The notes below the pieces were generated by a model. The model was not told where the DNA came from and made no database searches. It saw nothing but the letters and a program-made list of their open reading frames with translations. Positions 24,798 to 33,478 of a stretch of 56,759 bases of DNA are shown piece by piece (the stretch's first letter is position 1; each line of letters begins with the position of its first letter). This DNA is from VAZQ01 sp035300505. GTDB lineage: Bacteria; Pseudomonadota; Alphaproteobacteria; Rhizobiales; Xanthobacteraceae. Location of the stretch: contig DATGVJ010000029.1 in assembly GCA_035300505.1 (NCBI GenBank), positions 1 through 56,759 of the forward strand, in the 5' to 3' direction. The position numbers and the translations under genes were made by a program.

Positions 24798-25160
24798 ATG
24801 CGCAATCTTCTTAAGACAAGTGCCGTTGTGACGGCCATTCTAGCAAGCGCTTCCTGTTTTAGCTCGGCAGCCCAGGCAATGCCTGTTGGCATTCCGTCGG
24901 CCGACGGCCTATCGGTGACCGAGAATGTAGCCGTTTGTTTCTATCTCGATGGCTGGAACGGCCCAGGCCTCTATGAGTGCGGCTTTCGCAGGCGACATGG
25001 ACTGGGATGGGTGGGAGTGCGTGAGGAACGCAGGGAATTTCGTGACGAGCGTCGGGAGGGCAGGGAATTTCGTGACGAGCGTCGGGAGGAACGACGCGAA
25101 TATCGCGACGATCGGCGGGAGCGGCGTGGTGAGCGCAGGGAAGAGCGGGGTGAGCGCTGA
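24798..25160 (+). CDS. Exported Arg/Glu-rich repeat protein
   Basis: 120-residue protein. The signal peptide is about residues 1-27 (ending AAQA). A short mature head contains two Cys (VCFYLDGWNGPGLYECGF), and a C-terminal 45-residue tail is almost only R, E, D, G, F and Y. The tail is built on a 10-residue unit (REFRDERREG, REFRDERREE, REYRDDRRER). The first two units are encoded by an exact or near-exact 30-bp tandem DNA repeat (25031-25060, 25061-25090). GGGAG precedes ATG 24798 by 7 nt. An EcfG-type promoter lies just upstream, so a periplasmic stress protein is likely. Biochemical role unknown. Confidence 0.78.
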   Translation: MRNLLKTSAVVTAILASASCFSSAAQAMPVGIPSADGLSVTENVAVCFYLDGWNGPGLYECGFRRRHGLGWVGVREERREFRDERREGREFRDERREERREYRDDRRERRGERREERGER

Positions 25161-25202
25161 GCGCCAGTACCGCGGACAGATTTCGTGAGTTAATGAAGAA
25201 GA

Positions 25203-25236
25203 CCCTGCATGCACGGGACGTTCCGTGCGTGCAGGG
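25203..25236 (+). terminator. Hairpin after the Arg-rich gene
   Basis: 14-bp stem CCCTGCATGCACGG/CCGTGCGTGCAGGG with one G-U pair and a 6-nt loop, 42 nt after the stop codon. No T run follows, so it may protect the mRNA 3' end or act with Rho rather than as an intrinsic terminator. Confidence 0.5.
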
Positions 25237-25247
25237 ATCGACTTTGG

Positions 25248-25382
25248 TCATTGGTCCATCCTCTTCAACAGAATTTCCAGGGCATCGAACCGGTCACGCC
25301 GGAAGGCGCCGTAGAGTTCCATCCAGTTGATGAGCGGCGTTAGCCCCTTGGGCGGGCCGCTATAGAGGTTTTCCCACTCTGA
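25248..25382 (-). pseudogene. Remnant of a regulator C-terminus (ArsR-type, tentative)
   Basis: Reading leftwards, 44 codons from SEWENLYSGPPKGLTPLIN through RRDRFDALEILLKRMDQ end in TGA at 25250-25248. The helix pattern W...Y..FR..RFD.LE.LL resembles the end of ArsR-family regulators that are usually paired with SRPBCC/YCII genes, such as those 300 bp to the right. No helix-turn-helix or start codon remains upstream, so the gene is truncated. The rest of the 25161-25670 gap has no other candidate. Family assignment is tentative. Confidence 0.4.
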
Positions 25383-25670
25383 GCATGGGATGCGCGCGGG
25401 GGACGGTTGTTGACGATCAAATTAATAACTATTGAGTTGTGCATTTGTCAATGCGATCGTCTCGACAGTCGGTCGCTGTATACCTTGCGGTACGGTGTCG
25501 GGGTGTCGCGAATTCAAACCGAGCGCATCTTTCGGTTCTATCGATCCTCAGAATATTTCGATTTGATTGTCTGGATTGAGATGTGTTGAACGTCTTCAGG
25601 GCATGGGGATGCTTTGGATGAGCCCGGTTGTCGGGTTATCGGCATCCCATCAGACAGAGGGGAGATGGCA

Positions 25671-26102
25671 ATGAAAGTCATGGTTCTGGTCAAGGCCACG
25701 AAGGATTCGGAAGCCGGCGTCATGCCGAGCCAACAACTTCTTACCGAAATGGGCAAGTTCAACGAGGAACTGGTGAAGGCCGGTATCATGCTTGGCGGCG
25801 ACGGCTTGCATCCGACGTCGAAGGCCGCACGCGTCCGCTTCTCCGGCAAGGATCGCATGGTGATCGACGGCCCGTTCACGGAAACCAAGGAACTGCTCGC
25901 CGGTTACTGGATTTGGCAGGTGAAATCGATGCAGGAGGCGATTGACTGGGTCAAGCGCTGCCCCAATCCTCATCCCGAGACATGCGAACTTGAGATCCGC
26001 CCTGTGTTCGAACCCGCCGACTTCGGTGCGGCGATGACGCCCGAGTTGCAGGAACAAGAGACGCGGTTGCGCGCCGCCGTCGCGGGGAAGAAATCTGGCT
26101 GA
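25671..26102 (+). CDS. YCII/DGPF-domain protein
   Basis: 143-residue cytoplasmic protein of the YCII-related (PhnB/DGPF) group. It begins MKVMVLVKATKDSEAGVMPS and carries the signature DRMVIDGPFTETKELLAGYW, then AIDWVKRCPNPHP and LEIRPVFEPADFG, all typical. Such proteins often travel with ECF sigma factors or SRPBCC/ArsR pairs; their biochemical role is unknown. ATG 25671 has GGGAG 7 nt upstream; an ATG at 25665 is too close to that site. It is convergent with the SRPBCC and ArsR genes, and a decayed regulator lies upstream. Confidence 0.9.
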   Translation: MKVMVLVKATKDSEAGVMPSQQLLTEMGKFNEELVKAGIMLGGDGLHPTSKAARVRFSGKDRMVIDGPFTETKELLAGYWIWQVKSMQEAIDWVKRCPNPHPETCELEIRPVFEPADFGAAMTPELQEQETRLRAAVAGKKSG

Positions 26103-26269
26103 GCGCCGGCCCGTCGTATATGGACGACACGGACCTCGTGTCGTCGCGGCCACGCCTTGCGAACTACGTGACACGGTGCATGGCGCGGCCCGCATTCGGA
26201 CGTGCGTTGGCTGCCTGGGTGGCAGCCTTCGAAACAGCACGCCATTGAAGTTCAACTGGCAGCGCTGTC

Positions 26270-26773
26270 CTACCGCCGCATCCGCTCCACATGCTGCGCG
26301 AGCTTGTCGAGGGTCTGGTAGCCGAACTCGACGGCACCAAAACCGATGCCGGCGTCGCGCTGCGCCTTGGTCGGATGCAAATGCCGCAAAGTGAGAACGG
26401 TCTTGCCGTCGCTTTGCTCATCGAAAGTGACGATCACGCGGAACCTGCCGGGATCGTTGTCCTTGTCGGTTCCGTGATCCATTTCAATAAGAAGCGGCGG
26501 CTCCACGCGCAGGAACTCCATGCGATTGTCGTAACGGTGGCCATTGGGCGCCACCATGACGAATCGCCATCGGCCACCGACCCGGATGTCGATCTCGTGC
26601 GTTTCGCATGTGAAGCCGGCCGGGCCGAACCATTGCGGCAGATGTTGCGGATCCGTCCAGGCCTTGAACACCAGGTCGCGCGGCGCCGCGATCACGCGCG
26701 ACAGCACGATCTCGCGATCGAGGGGCCAAGTGGGCAGAGCCGGCGAAGTAGCCGGCGTGTTGGTCTCAGTCAT
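26270..26773 (-). CDS. SRPBCC/AHSA1-family protein
   Basis: 167-residue START-like protein of the Aha1-C branch. Typical segments: LDREIVLSRVIAAPRDLVFK, AWTDPQHLPQWFGPAGF, GGRWRFVMVAPNG, FGYQTLDKLAQHV. These proteins have a hydrophobic ligand cavity and are regularly paired with an ArsR regulator; ligand unknown. AAGGAG stands 8 nt before ATG 26773. The start overlaps the stop of the ArsR gene by 8 bp, so the two are one operon controlled by the operator at 27149-27176. Confidence 0.92.
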   Translation of the reverse strand: MTETNTPATSPALPTWPLDREIVLSRVIAAPRDLVFKAWTDPQHLPQWFGPAGFTCETHEIDIRVGGRWRFVMVAPNGHRYDNRMEFLRVEPPLLIEMDHGTDKDNDPGRFRVIVTFDEQSDGKTVLTLRHLHPTKAQRDAGIGFGAVEFGYQTLDKLAQHVERMRR

Positions 26774-27146
26774 CCTGTTTCTCCTTCTTGGAAGCGATCG
26801 AATTGCTTTGTGCCTGCAGGGTCTGGACATAGGCGTCCAGACGATCGAGACGTGCGTCCCAGGCTTGGCGCGTGTGCTCGATCCAGTGGCTCGCCTCCGC
26901 CAGGGCCTCGACGCGCAGCCGGCAGGGCCGGCTCTGCGCATGCCGGCTGCGACTGACGAGGCCTGCGCGTTCAAGAACCTTTAAATGCTTGGAGATTGCC
27001 GGCAGGCTGATCTCGAACGGCTCGGCCAACTCCAACACGGTCACGTCTCCGCCGGTCGCCAGCCGCGCCAGAATGGCGCGCCGCGTCGGATCGGCCAGGG
27101 CCGCAAAAGCAGCGTTCAGGTTGGTGGGGTGGCGCAAGCCAGTCAT
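26766..27146 (-). CDS. ArsR-family transcriptional regulator
   Basis: 126-residue winged-helix repressor. The core is NAAFAALADPTRRAILARL, then the recognition region LAEPFEISLPAISKHLKVLE, then ERAGLVSRSRHAQSRPCRLR; the C-terminal helix is WDARLDRLDAYVQTLQ. No metal-binding Cys pair is visible, as usual for SRPBCC-linked members. Start ATG 27146 has GGA directly against it; an in-frame ATG 36 nt upstream (MLLYLTIKLNKG) would place the operator inside the coding region. A perfect palindrome just upstream argues for autoregulation. It overlaps the SRPBCC gene. Confidence 0.92.
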   Translation of the reverse strand: MTGLRHPTNLNAAFAALADPTRRAILARLATGGDVTVLELAEPFEISLPAISKHLKVLERAGLVSRSRHAQSRPCRLRVEALAEASHWIEHTRQAWDARLDRLDAYVQTLQAQSNSIASKKEKQDD

Positions 27147-27148
27147 TC

Positions 27149-27176
27149 CTTTATTTAACTTAATGGTTAAATAAAG
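27149..27176. promoter_or_regulatory. ArsR operator palindrome
   Basis: Perfect inverted repeat CTTTATTTAAC/GTTAAATAAAG with a 6-nt centre, an A+T-rich island in G+C-rich DNA, ending 3 nt before the ArsR start. ArsR proteins bind such imperfect or perfect 11-12-bp palindromes; binding here would cover the ribosome site and promoter end. Confidence 0.75.
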
Positions 27177-27390
27177 AAGCATCGACGGCCGGTCAAGCGT
27201 TTTGTTTGTGCAATCTTTTCGACGGCCGGGAGCCGTTGCCATCGGTCGTGCGAACTGCGGATGCAAGATTTCAAGCGCAAGATGTCAAACGGATGTGCGA
27301 GCGAATCTTGAATTCGCCCATGTAGAATTAAGATGACCGGACTATCCTGCTTTTTGACGGTGATTCTGCGAACAACATGGAGAAGCTGGC

Positions 27391-28626
27391 TTGACAACGA
27401 TCATCGAGACCCGGTGCTGCATCGCGGGCGGAGGTCCTGCCGGTCTCATGCTGGGGTTCCTGCTCGCACGCGCGGGTGTCGACGTTGTCGTTCTCGAAAA
27501 GCACGCGGACTTCCTGCGTGATTTCCGCGGCGACACGATACATCCCTCCACCATGCAGATCATGCACGAACTGGGCATGCTGGATGAGTTCCTCAAGCTG
27601 CCGCACCAGCGGGTTTCCGACCTTACAGCCCAATTCGGAGACGAACGGCTGCGTGTTGCCGATTTCTCAAGTCTTCCCGTGGCCGCGCCGTTTATTGCGA
27701 TGATGCCGCAATGGGACTTCCTCAATTTTCTGGTCGAGCGTGCGAAGGATCTTCCGGGCTTCCGGTTGCTCATGCGGACGCAGGCAACGGGATTGCTGCG
27801 GCACGACAACAAAGTGATCGGTGTTGCGGCCCATGGTCCGGAGGGGGAACTTGAGATTCGCGCCATGCTCAGCATCGGAGCCGATGGCCGCGATTCGACC
27901 TTACGAAAATCTGCCGGATTGCCGGTTACGGAACTCGGCGCTCCGATGGATGTATTGTGGTTCCGTTTGTCGCGGCAACCGGGCGACACGGAGGAGACGC
28001 AAGGGCGTCTCGACGCCGGCCGCGTCTTCATCATGCTCAATCGTGGGGATTATTGGCAATGCGCCTTTGTGATCCCGAAGGGATCAAACGAACGGGTGCG
28101 CGCGGCCGGCCTTGATTCATTCCGCGACACTCTGCGGCCGCTTTTGCCTGTCGACAAATCGAGGGCTGACGACATCAAGGACTGGGAGCAGGTGAAGCTG
28201 CTGGTCGTGCAGGTCAATCGCCTCGAGAAATGGTGGCAGCCTGGTCTCCTCTGTATCGGGGATGCGGCGCACGCGATGTCGCCGGTCGGCGGTGTCGGCG
28301 TGAATCTCGCCGTCCAGGACGCCGTGGCGGCTGCGAACATACTTGGCCGAGTCCTGCGCGAAAGCCGGTTGGAAGAAAAACATCTTGCGCAAGTACAAAC
28401 GCGCCGCGAATGGCCGACCCGCATCATCCAGCGCATCCAGCTGGCGGTCCAAAACCGCGTGGTTGCATCGGCATTGGGAGCGACAGGACCGTTCAAGCCG
28501 CCCTTGGCCGTAAAGCTGATCATGAAAATTCCCGGATTGCGCCAGCTGCCGGCCCGGCTGGTCGGATTGGGCGTGCGGCCTGAGCATGTCGCGCCGGAGA
28601 TGCGGGCTCCGCGACGTGACGCATAG
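27391..28626 (+). CDS. FAD-dependent mono-oxygenase (PHBH/UbiH-type fold)
   Basis: 411-residue flavoprotein. The FAD-binding dinucleotide fold is CCIAGGGPAGLMLGFLLARAG at residues 9-29. The second motif is IGADGRDSTLRKSAGL near residue 167, and the third, CIGDAAHAMSPVGGVGVN, lies near residue 285. Layout and length fit class A aromatic/ubiquinone hydroxylase-like proteins; the substrate is unknown. The start is TTG 27391 with GGAGAAG 6 nt upstream; no ATG gives the full nucleotide fold. It is a single gene, convergent with eutC (5-bp gap). Confidence 0.9.
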   Translation: MTTIIETRCCIAGGGPAGLMLGFLLARAGVDVVVLEKHADFLRDFRGDTIHPSTMQIMHELGMLDEFLKLPHQRVSDLTAQFGDERLRVADFSSLPVAAPFIAMMPQWDFLNFLVERAKDLPGFRLLMRTQATGLLRHDNKVIGVAAHGPEGELEIRAMLSIGADGRDSTLRKSAGLPVTELGAPMDVLWFRLSRQPGDTEETQGRLDAGRVFIMLNRGDYWQCAFVIPKGSNERVRAAGLDSFRDTLRPLLPVDKSRADDIKDWEQVKLLVVQVNRLEKWWQPGLLCIGDAAHAMSPVGGVGVNLAVQDAVAAANILGRVLRESRLEEKHLAQVQTRREWPTRIIQRIQLAVQNRVVASALGATGPFKPPLAVKLIMKIPGLRQLPARLVGLGVRPEHVAPEMRAPRRDA

Positions 28627-28630
28627 CCAG

Positions 28631-29419
28631 CTAGGGAGTCTCTTTGTGTCGAATCGCCGTGAGGGCGGGGCTGGAAATTACCGTGTCATCTTTTAACGCT
28701 ACTCCGGTGCACTTCCGCCGCATCGCTTCGGAGCAAAGGTGAAATATCCGTTGCGCAGCCTCGGTGTACGACAATCCCTCTCGGCGAATGTTAGACAGAC
28801 AATTTCGTTCCGCATCTGTCTTGCCCACGATAGGCTTCCAAGTAAGATAAACGCCGAGACTGTCCGGCGAAGTCAGACCAGGGCGCTCCCCAATTAGCAC
28901 AGCAACGAGCGCAGCATCGAGTATACTGCCGATCTGGTCCCCGATTGCCACGCGACCTTGTTGAACAACAACAATAGGACCGATATTCCAATGCTCGCGA
29001 GTTAGCTTCGGCAATGTTTGATCAATGAGCGGTAGCGCATGTCTAGTGATGGCTCGTGCTGAAAGACCATCTGCAATTACGAATACAAAATCATATCCGC
29101 GCGCCGCAGTTCCCAACCGTTCCAGTGAGTCGTTATCCAGTTTGCGACCTAAGTCCGGTCGTGCAAGATAAGCATGATGATCGCTCGCCGAACTACGTAA
29201 GAGTAAAGCGTTTAAGCCCCGTTCACGGAGACCTACAAGAAGAATATCTGGGTCCAATGCTTCTTCAACTGCGTCTCTGGCTTCAGCGTGTGCGAGTTGG
29301 AACGCGAGAAGTTCTCGCGTTGCAATGGAGGAACCGGATCGTCTTAATCCGATACGTGCTGGCGTCGTAGCGCGTAGTAGCTTCCAACGTGAGTCTTCTT
29401 CGTTTGTTAGTTCCATCAT
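28631..29419 (-). CDS. eutC: Ethanolamine ammonia-lyase, small subunit
   Basis: 262-residue EutC, partner of EutB in adenosylcobalamin-dependent cleavage of ethanolamine to acetaldehyde and ammonia. Recognisable parts: TPARIGLRRSGSSIATRELL (N-terminal helix), DFVFVIADGLSARAITRHA, PIVVVQQGRVAIGDQIG, and ERPGLTSPDSLGVYLTW. It follows eutB with a 10-bp gap. Two adjacent ATGs (29419, 29416) are possible. Like eutB it is visibly poorer in G+C than its neighbours, suggesting transfer. No microcompartment, eutA reactivase or transporter genes are near. Confidence 0.95.
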   Translation of the reverse strand: MMELTNEEDSRWKLLRATTPARIGLRRSGSSIATRELLAFQLAHAEARDAVEEALDPDILLVGLRERGLNALLLRSSASDHHAYLARPDLGRKLDNDSLERLGTAARGYDFVFVIADGLSARAITRHALPLIDQTLPKLTREHWNIGPIVVVQQGRVAIGDQIGSILDAALVAVLIGERPGLTSPDSLGVYLTWKPIVGKTDAERNCLSNIRREGLSYTEAAQRIFHLCSEAMRRKCTGVALKDDTVISSPALTAIRHKETP

Positions 29420-29429
29420 GATCTCGGAC

Positions 29430-30803
29430 CTAGTTCAGCAAGGGGATGAAACGTGAAGGCAGGATATCGGGCCTGATTAGGCCTCCCGAAGTCATCAGCC
29501 CCATTCCAACTAGCCAGTCAGCAAACTCAGGTGCTGGTGCGAGACCAAGTATCTGCCGCACAGCAATGACATCGTGATATGAAGTGCTTTGGTAATTGAG
29601 CATTACATCATCAGCCCCAGGAACACCCATAACGTATGTGACGCCCCCGACCGCTAGAAGCATAAGTAAGGTATCCATATCGTTCTGGTCGGCCTCAGCA
29701 TGGTTGGTGTAGCAAACGTCGCAGCCCATAGGCAGGCCCAGGAGCTTGCCGCAGAAATGGTCCTCTAGCCCAGCACGAATAATCTGCTTACCGTCAAAAA
29801 GATACTCGGGACCAATGAAACCAACGACTGTATTGACAAGTAGGGGCGCAAAAGCCCTGGCCACAGCGTAGGCGCGGGCCTCTAGCGTTTGTTGATCGCA
29901 GCCATGGTGTGCCCCCGCTGAAAGCGAACTTCCTTGACCAGTCTCGAAGTACATAACGTTATTTCCAATTGTTCCGCGGTTTAGCGCCAATGCTGCCTCT
30001 TGTCCTTCCCGCAATATTGCGAGGTTGAAACCAAAGCTACGATTAGTTGACTCCGTGCCGCCAATTGATTGGAAAACCAGGTCCACGGGTGCGCCTTGAT
30101 TGGCTAGTGCAATAGTCGTTGTGACGTGCGTCAGCACGCATGACTGCGTCGGCACATCGAGCCGATTGCGAAGATCATCTACCAGACGCAAAAGTTCATA
30201 ACAGCGCTCGGGACTGTCGCTTGCCGGATTAATACCGATAACCGCGTCACCACAGCCAAGAAGAAGACCGTCGATGGTACTTGCCAGCACTCCTTTCGGA
30301 TCGTCGACGGGATGGTTCGGCTGCACGCGTGATGATAGGCGACCAGCTAGGCCAATCGTATTCCGGAATTGCGAAATGACCCGACATTTGGCAGCAATAA
30401 GAATAAGATCTTGGTTGCGACAAACCTTGGATACGGCGGCTACCATTTCCGGTGTGAGGCCGGCTCCGAGTGTGGATAGACTGTCAGCTGTGGCGGAATC
30501 GGAAAGTAGCCAGTCCCGAAATCCTCCAACGGTCAGGTGACTGATCTGCGCGAATGAATTGGCATCATGTGTATCCACGATGAGTCGCGTTATCTCATCA
30601 TCCTCATATGGGACGATCGCTTCACGGAGGAAGGCTCCGAGAGGCAGATCAGCAAGTGCCATCTGGGCCGCTACGCGTTCTGCCGCGCTCGCGGCAGCAA
30701 CGCCAGCTAAGCAATCACCGGATCGCAAAGGTGATGCATTTGCCAATAGCGACTTCAGGTCCGGGAATACATAGCGCGTCCCCTTTATCACCGTCGCATA
30801 CAT
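29430..30803 (-). CDS. eutB: Ethanolamine ammonia-lyase, large subunit
   Basis: 457-residue catalytic subunit with a TIM-barrel active site that works with adenosylcobalamin. It begins MYATVIKGTRYVFPDLKSLL as in known EutB. Substrate and radical-control residues are visible: SRVQPNHP near residue 157 (Arg/Gln matching E. coli R160/Q162), MYFETGQGSSLSAGAHHG near residue 282 (Glu matching E287), and YTNHAEADQNDMDTL (Asp matching D362). ATG 30803 is preferred; an upstream TTG adds seven residues. It forms a two-gene operon with eutC. The base composition hints at acquisition. Confidence 0.96.
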   Translation of the reverse strand: MYATVIKGTRYVFPDLKSLLANASPLRSGDCLAGVAAASAAERVAAQMALADLPLGAFLREAIVPYEDDEITRLIVDTHDANSFAQISHLTVGGFRDWLLSDSATADSLSTLGAGLTPEMVAAVSKVCRNQDLILIAAKCRVISQFRNTIGLAGRLSSRVQPNHPVDDPKGVLASTIDGLLLGCGDAVIGINPASDSPERCYELLRLVDDLRNRLDVPTQSCVLTHVTTTIALANQGAPVDLVFQSIGGTESTNRSFGFNLAILREGQEAALALNRGTIGNNVMYFETGQGSSLSAGAHHGCDQQTLEARAYAVARAFAPLLVNTVVGFIGPEYLFDGKQIIRAGLEDHFCGKLLGLPMGCDVCYTNHAEADQNDMDTLLMLLAVGGVTYVMGVPGADDVMLNYQSTSYHDVIAVRQILGLAPAPEFADWLVGMGLMTSGGLIRPDILPSRFIPLLN

Positions 30804-31087
30804 GGCCGGAAATTCATCCTTCAACTAAGGCCAATTGAGATCGCGGCGCTACGCTGCATGGCATGCCATCCAATCTTATAAGATACCAAAAGAAATATGT
30901 CATTGAGATGACTATATCTTATCGGTGATTCACGTCGCCGTTTCAGTGATCACTAACGTACATCCCCCCGGGGTCACGTGCGTGCGATTACAAGATCCGT
31001 TGTCTCTCCTCAGATTCAGCGCTTTGGTCGAGAATTTGTCACAGTCTCCCCACGCTGTCGCACGGCACGAAGGTTGATTGGCGTCCC

Positions 31088-33478
31088 CTACCTCGGCTTG
31101 CCGCGGTTGGCCCCATTCTTGTCGCCACCAAGTCCCGCGCGGCGCAAAGCTTCAGCGAGCGCGCCACCCGACGCCGGCTCCTTTGGGCTCGGCGGCGGGG
31201 TACGTGGGCGGTCATTCTGGCGCGCGGTTGTCGGGCCCGCACCCGTGGCACTGCGGTTGGTTCCGGCGCCGGGTCCGCCTGTCGGACGGCCGACTTCGTC
31301 GTCAAGGCGCAACGACAGCGCGATGCGCTTGCGCGGCTTGTCGACGTCCAAAACCTTGACGCGCACGATGTCGCCGGGTTTCACGACTTCGCGCGGGTCC
31401 TTCACGAAATTCTTCGACATGGCCGAGACGTGCACCAACCCGTCTTGATGAACCCCGATGTCGACGAAGGCGCCAAACGCGGCTACGTTGGTCACCGCGC
31501 CTTCGAGGATCATGCCGGGCGTGAGATCATTGAGCGTCTCGACACCTTCCTTGAACACAGCCGCCTTGAAGGCCGGACGCGGGTCGCGACCCGGCTTTTC
31601 CAATTCGCGCAGAATATCGGTGACAGTCGGAAGTCCGAACGTGTCGTCGACGAAGGCCTGCGGCTTGAGCTGGCGCAGGATCGGCGCGTTACCGATCAAG
31701 GTCTTGATGTCGCTCTTGGCGGCCTGGATGATGCGGCGCACGACCGGATAGGCTTCCGGATGAACACCTGAGGAATCGAGCGGGTCTTCGCCGTTTGCGA
31801 TGCGCAGGAAGCCGGCACATTGCTCGAATGCCTTAGGCCCAAGCCTAGGCACGTCCTTGAGCGCCTTGCGCGAGCGGAACGGACCATTGGTGTCGCGGTG
31901 CAGCACGATGTTCTGCGCGAGGCCGGCGCCTATTCCCGAAACCCGCGCCAACAGCGGCGCGGAGGCCGTGTTGGCGTCGACGCCGACCGCATTGACGCAA
32001 TCTTCGACCACGGCATCGAGCGAGCGCGACAGTTTTGTCTCGCTGATGTCGTGCTGGTATTGGCCGACGCCAATGGATTTGGGATCGATCTTGACGAGTT
32101 CAGCGAGCGGATCCTGCAACCGGCGTGCGATCGATACCGCGCCGCGCAGCGTCACGTCGAGGCTGGGCAGTTCCTGCGAGGCGAAAGCGGAGGCGGAATA
32201 GACCGACGCGCCGGCCTCCGACACGACGATTTTCGAAAGCTTGAGTTCGGCTTGCTGCCGCACCAGTTCGGTCGCGAGCTTGTCGGTCTCGCGCGACGCG
32301 GTGCCGTTGCCGATGGCGATCAATTCGACGCGATGTTCGCGCGCGAGTTTGGCAAGGACTGCGAGCGCCTCGTCCCAGCGCCGTTGCGGCTCATGCGGAT
32401 AGATTGTGGCGGTTGCCGCGACCTTGCCGGTTGCATCCACCACGGCGACCTTGACGCCGGTCCGGAAGCCCGGATCAAGCCCCATCGTGGCGCGCGCGCC
32501 GGCCGGCGCCGCCAGCAGGAGATCACGCAAATTGGTGGCGAACACCCGCACGGCTTCCTGTTCGGCGGCGTTCCACAGGCGCAGCCGCAGATCGATGGAG
32601 AGATGGACCATGATCTTGGTGCGCCACGTCCAGCGCGCCGTCTCGATGAGCCATTTGTCGCCAAGTCGTCCGCGGTCGGAAATGCCGAAGCGGTGCATGA
32701 TGCGCAATTCGTACGGGCTGCTGCCGGTCGCTAGCGTCTGGGTCCCTGCCGGGCCTTCCGGGTCGATCGTGAGGTCGAGGATTTCCTCCTTCTCGCCGCG
32801 GAACAATGCCAAAATGCGGTGTGACGGCAGTTTGGCGAGCGCTTCTCCGAAATCGAAATAGTCGCTGAATTTGGCGCCGGCCTCATTCTTGCCGTCGCGC
32901 ACTTTCGAGGAAAGCCGGCCGCTCGACCACATCAGTTCGCGCAACGATCCGATGAGATCGGCGTCCTCGGCGAAGCGCTCGACCAGGATGGCGCGCGCGC
33001 CTTCCAGGGCTGCTGCAACATCCGGCACTTGTTTTTCGGCATTCACGAACGCGGCGGCGACGGTTTGCGGATTTTTCTCTGGTTGCGTGAACAGCAGGTC
33101 GGCGAGCGGCTCAAGTCCGGCTTCCTTGGCGATCTCGGCCTTGGTGCGCCGCTTCGGCTTATAGGGAAGATAGATGTCTTCAAGCCGGCCCTTGCTGTCA
33201 GCGGCCATGATGGCGGCCTCCAGAGCGGCATCGAGCTTGCCCTGTTCGCGGATCGAGTTGAGGATAACGGTGCGCCGTTCCTCCAACTCTCGCAGATAGT
33301 TGAGCCGCTCCTCGAGCGTGCGCAACTGCGTATCGTCAAGCGTGCCGGTGGCTTCTTTGCGATAGCGCGCGATGAACGGCACCGTCGCGCCGCCATCCAG
33401 CAGCGCGACGGCGGCTTCGACCTGTTGTTCGCGCACGCTGAGTTCTTGCGCAATCTGCCGATGAATGTTTGTCGCCAC
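31088..33478 (-). CDS. tex: Tex-family RNA-binding transcription accessory protein
   Basis: 796-residue cytoplasmic protein of the Tex/YhgF family, involved in transcription and RNA turnover. Order: Tex N-terminal helical region (PFIARYRKEATGTLDD, then IYLPYKPKRRTKAEIAKEAG), YqgF RNase-H-like domain (MGLDPGFRTGVKVAVVD), helix-hairpin-helix segments (VSGIGAGLAQNIVLHRD), and an S1 domain (GAVTNVAAFGAFVDIGVHQD). A low-complexity Gly/Pro/Arg tail of about 65 residues follows. The start is GTG 33478 with AAGAGGT upstream; the family begins ATNIHRQIAQEL there. Longer frames add nothing conserved. Single gene. Confidence 0.96.
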   Translation of the reverse strand: MATNIHRQIAQELSVREQQVEAAVALLDGGATVPFIARYRKEATGTLDDTQLRTLEERLNYLRELEERRTVILNSIREQGKLDAALEAAIMAADSKGRLEDIYLPYKPKRRTKAEIAKEAGLEPLADLLFTQPEKNPQTVAAAFVNAEKQVPDVAAALEGARAILVERFAEDADLIGSLRELMWSSGRLSSKVRDGKNEAGAKFSDYFDFGEALAKLPSHRILALFRGEKEEILDLTIDPEGPAGTQTLATGSSPYELRIMHRFGISDRGRLGDKWLIETARWTWRTKIMVHLSIDLRLRLWNAAEQEAVRVFATNLRDLLLAAPAGARATMGLDPGFRTGVKVAVVDATGKVAATATIYPHEPQRRWDEALAVLAKLAREHRVELIAIGNGTASRETDKLATELVRQQAELKLSKIVVSEAGASVYSASAFASQELPSLDVTLRGAVSIARRLQDPLAELVKIDPKSIGVGQYQHDISETKLSRSLDAVVEDCVNAVGVDANTASAPLLARVSGIGAGLAQNIVLHRDTNGPFRSRKALKDVPRLGPKAFEQCAGFLRIANGEDPLDSSGVHPEAYPVVRRIIQAAKSDIKTLIGNAPILRQLKPQAFVDDTFGLPTVTDILRELEKPGRDPRPAFKAAVFKEGVETLNDLTPGMILEGAVTNVAAFGAFVDIGVHQDGLVHVSAMSKNFVKDPREVVKPGDIVRVKVLDVDKPRKRIALSLRLDDEVGRPTGGPGAGTNRSATGAGPTTARQNDRPRTPPPSPKEPASGGALAEALRRAGLGGDKNGANRGKPR

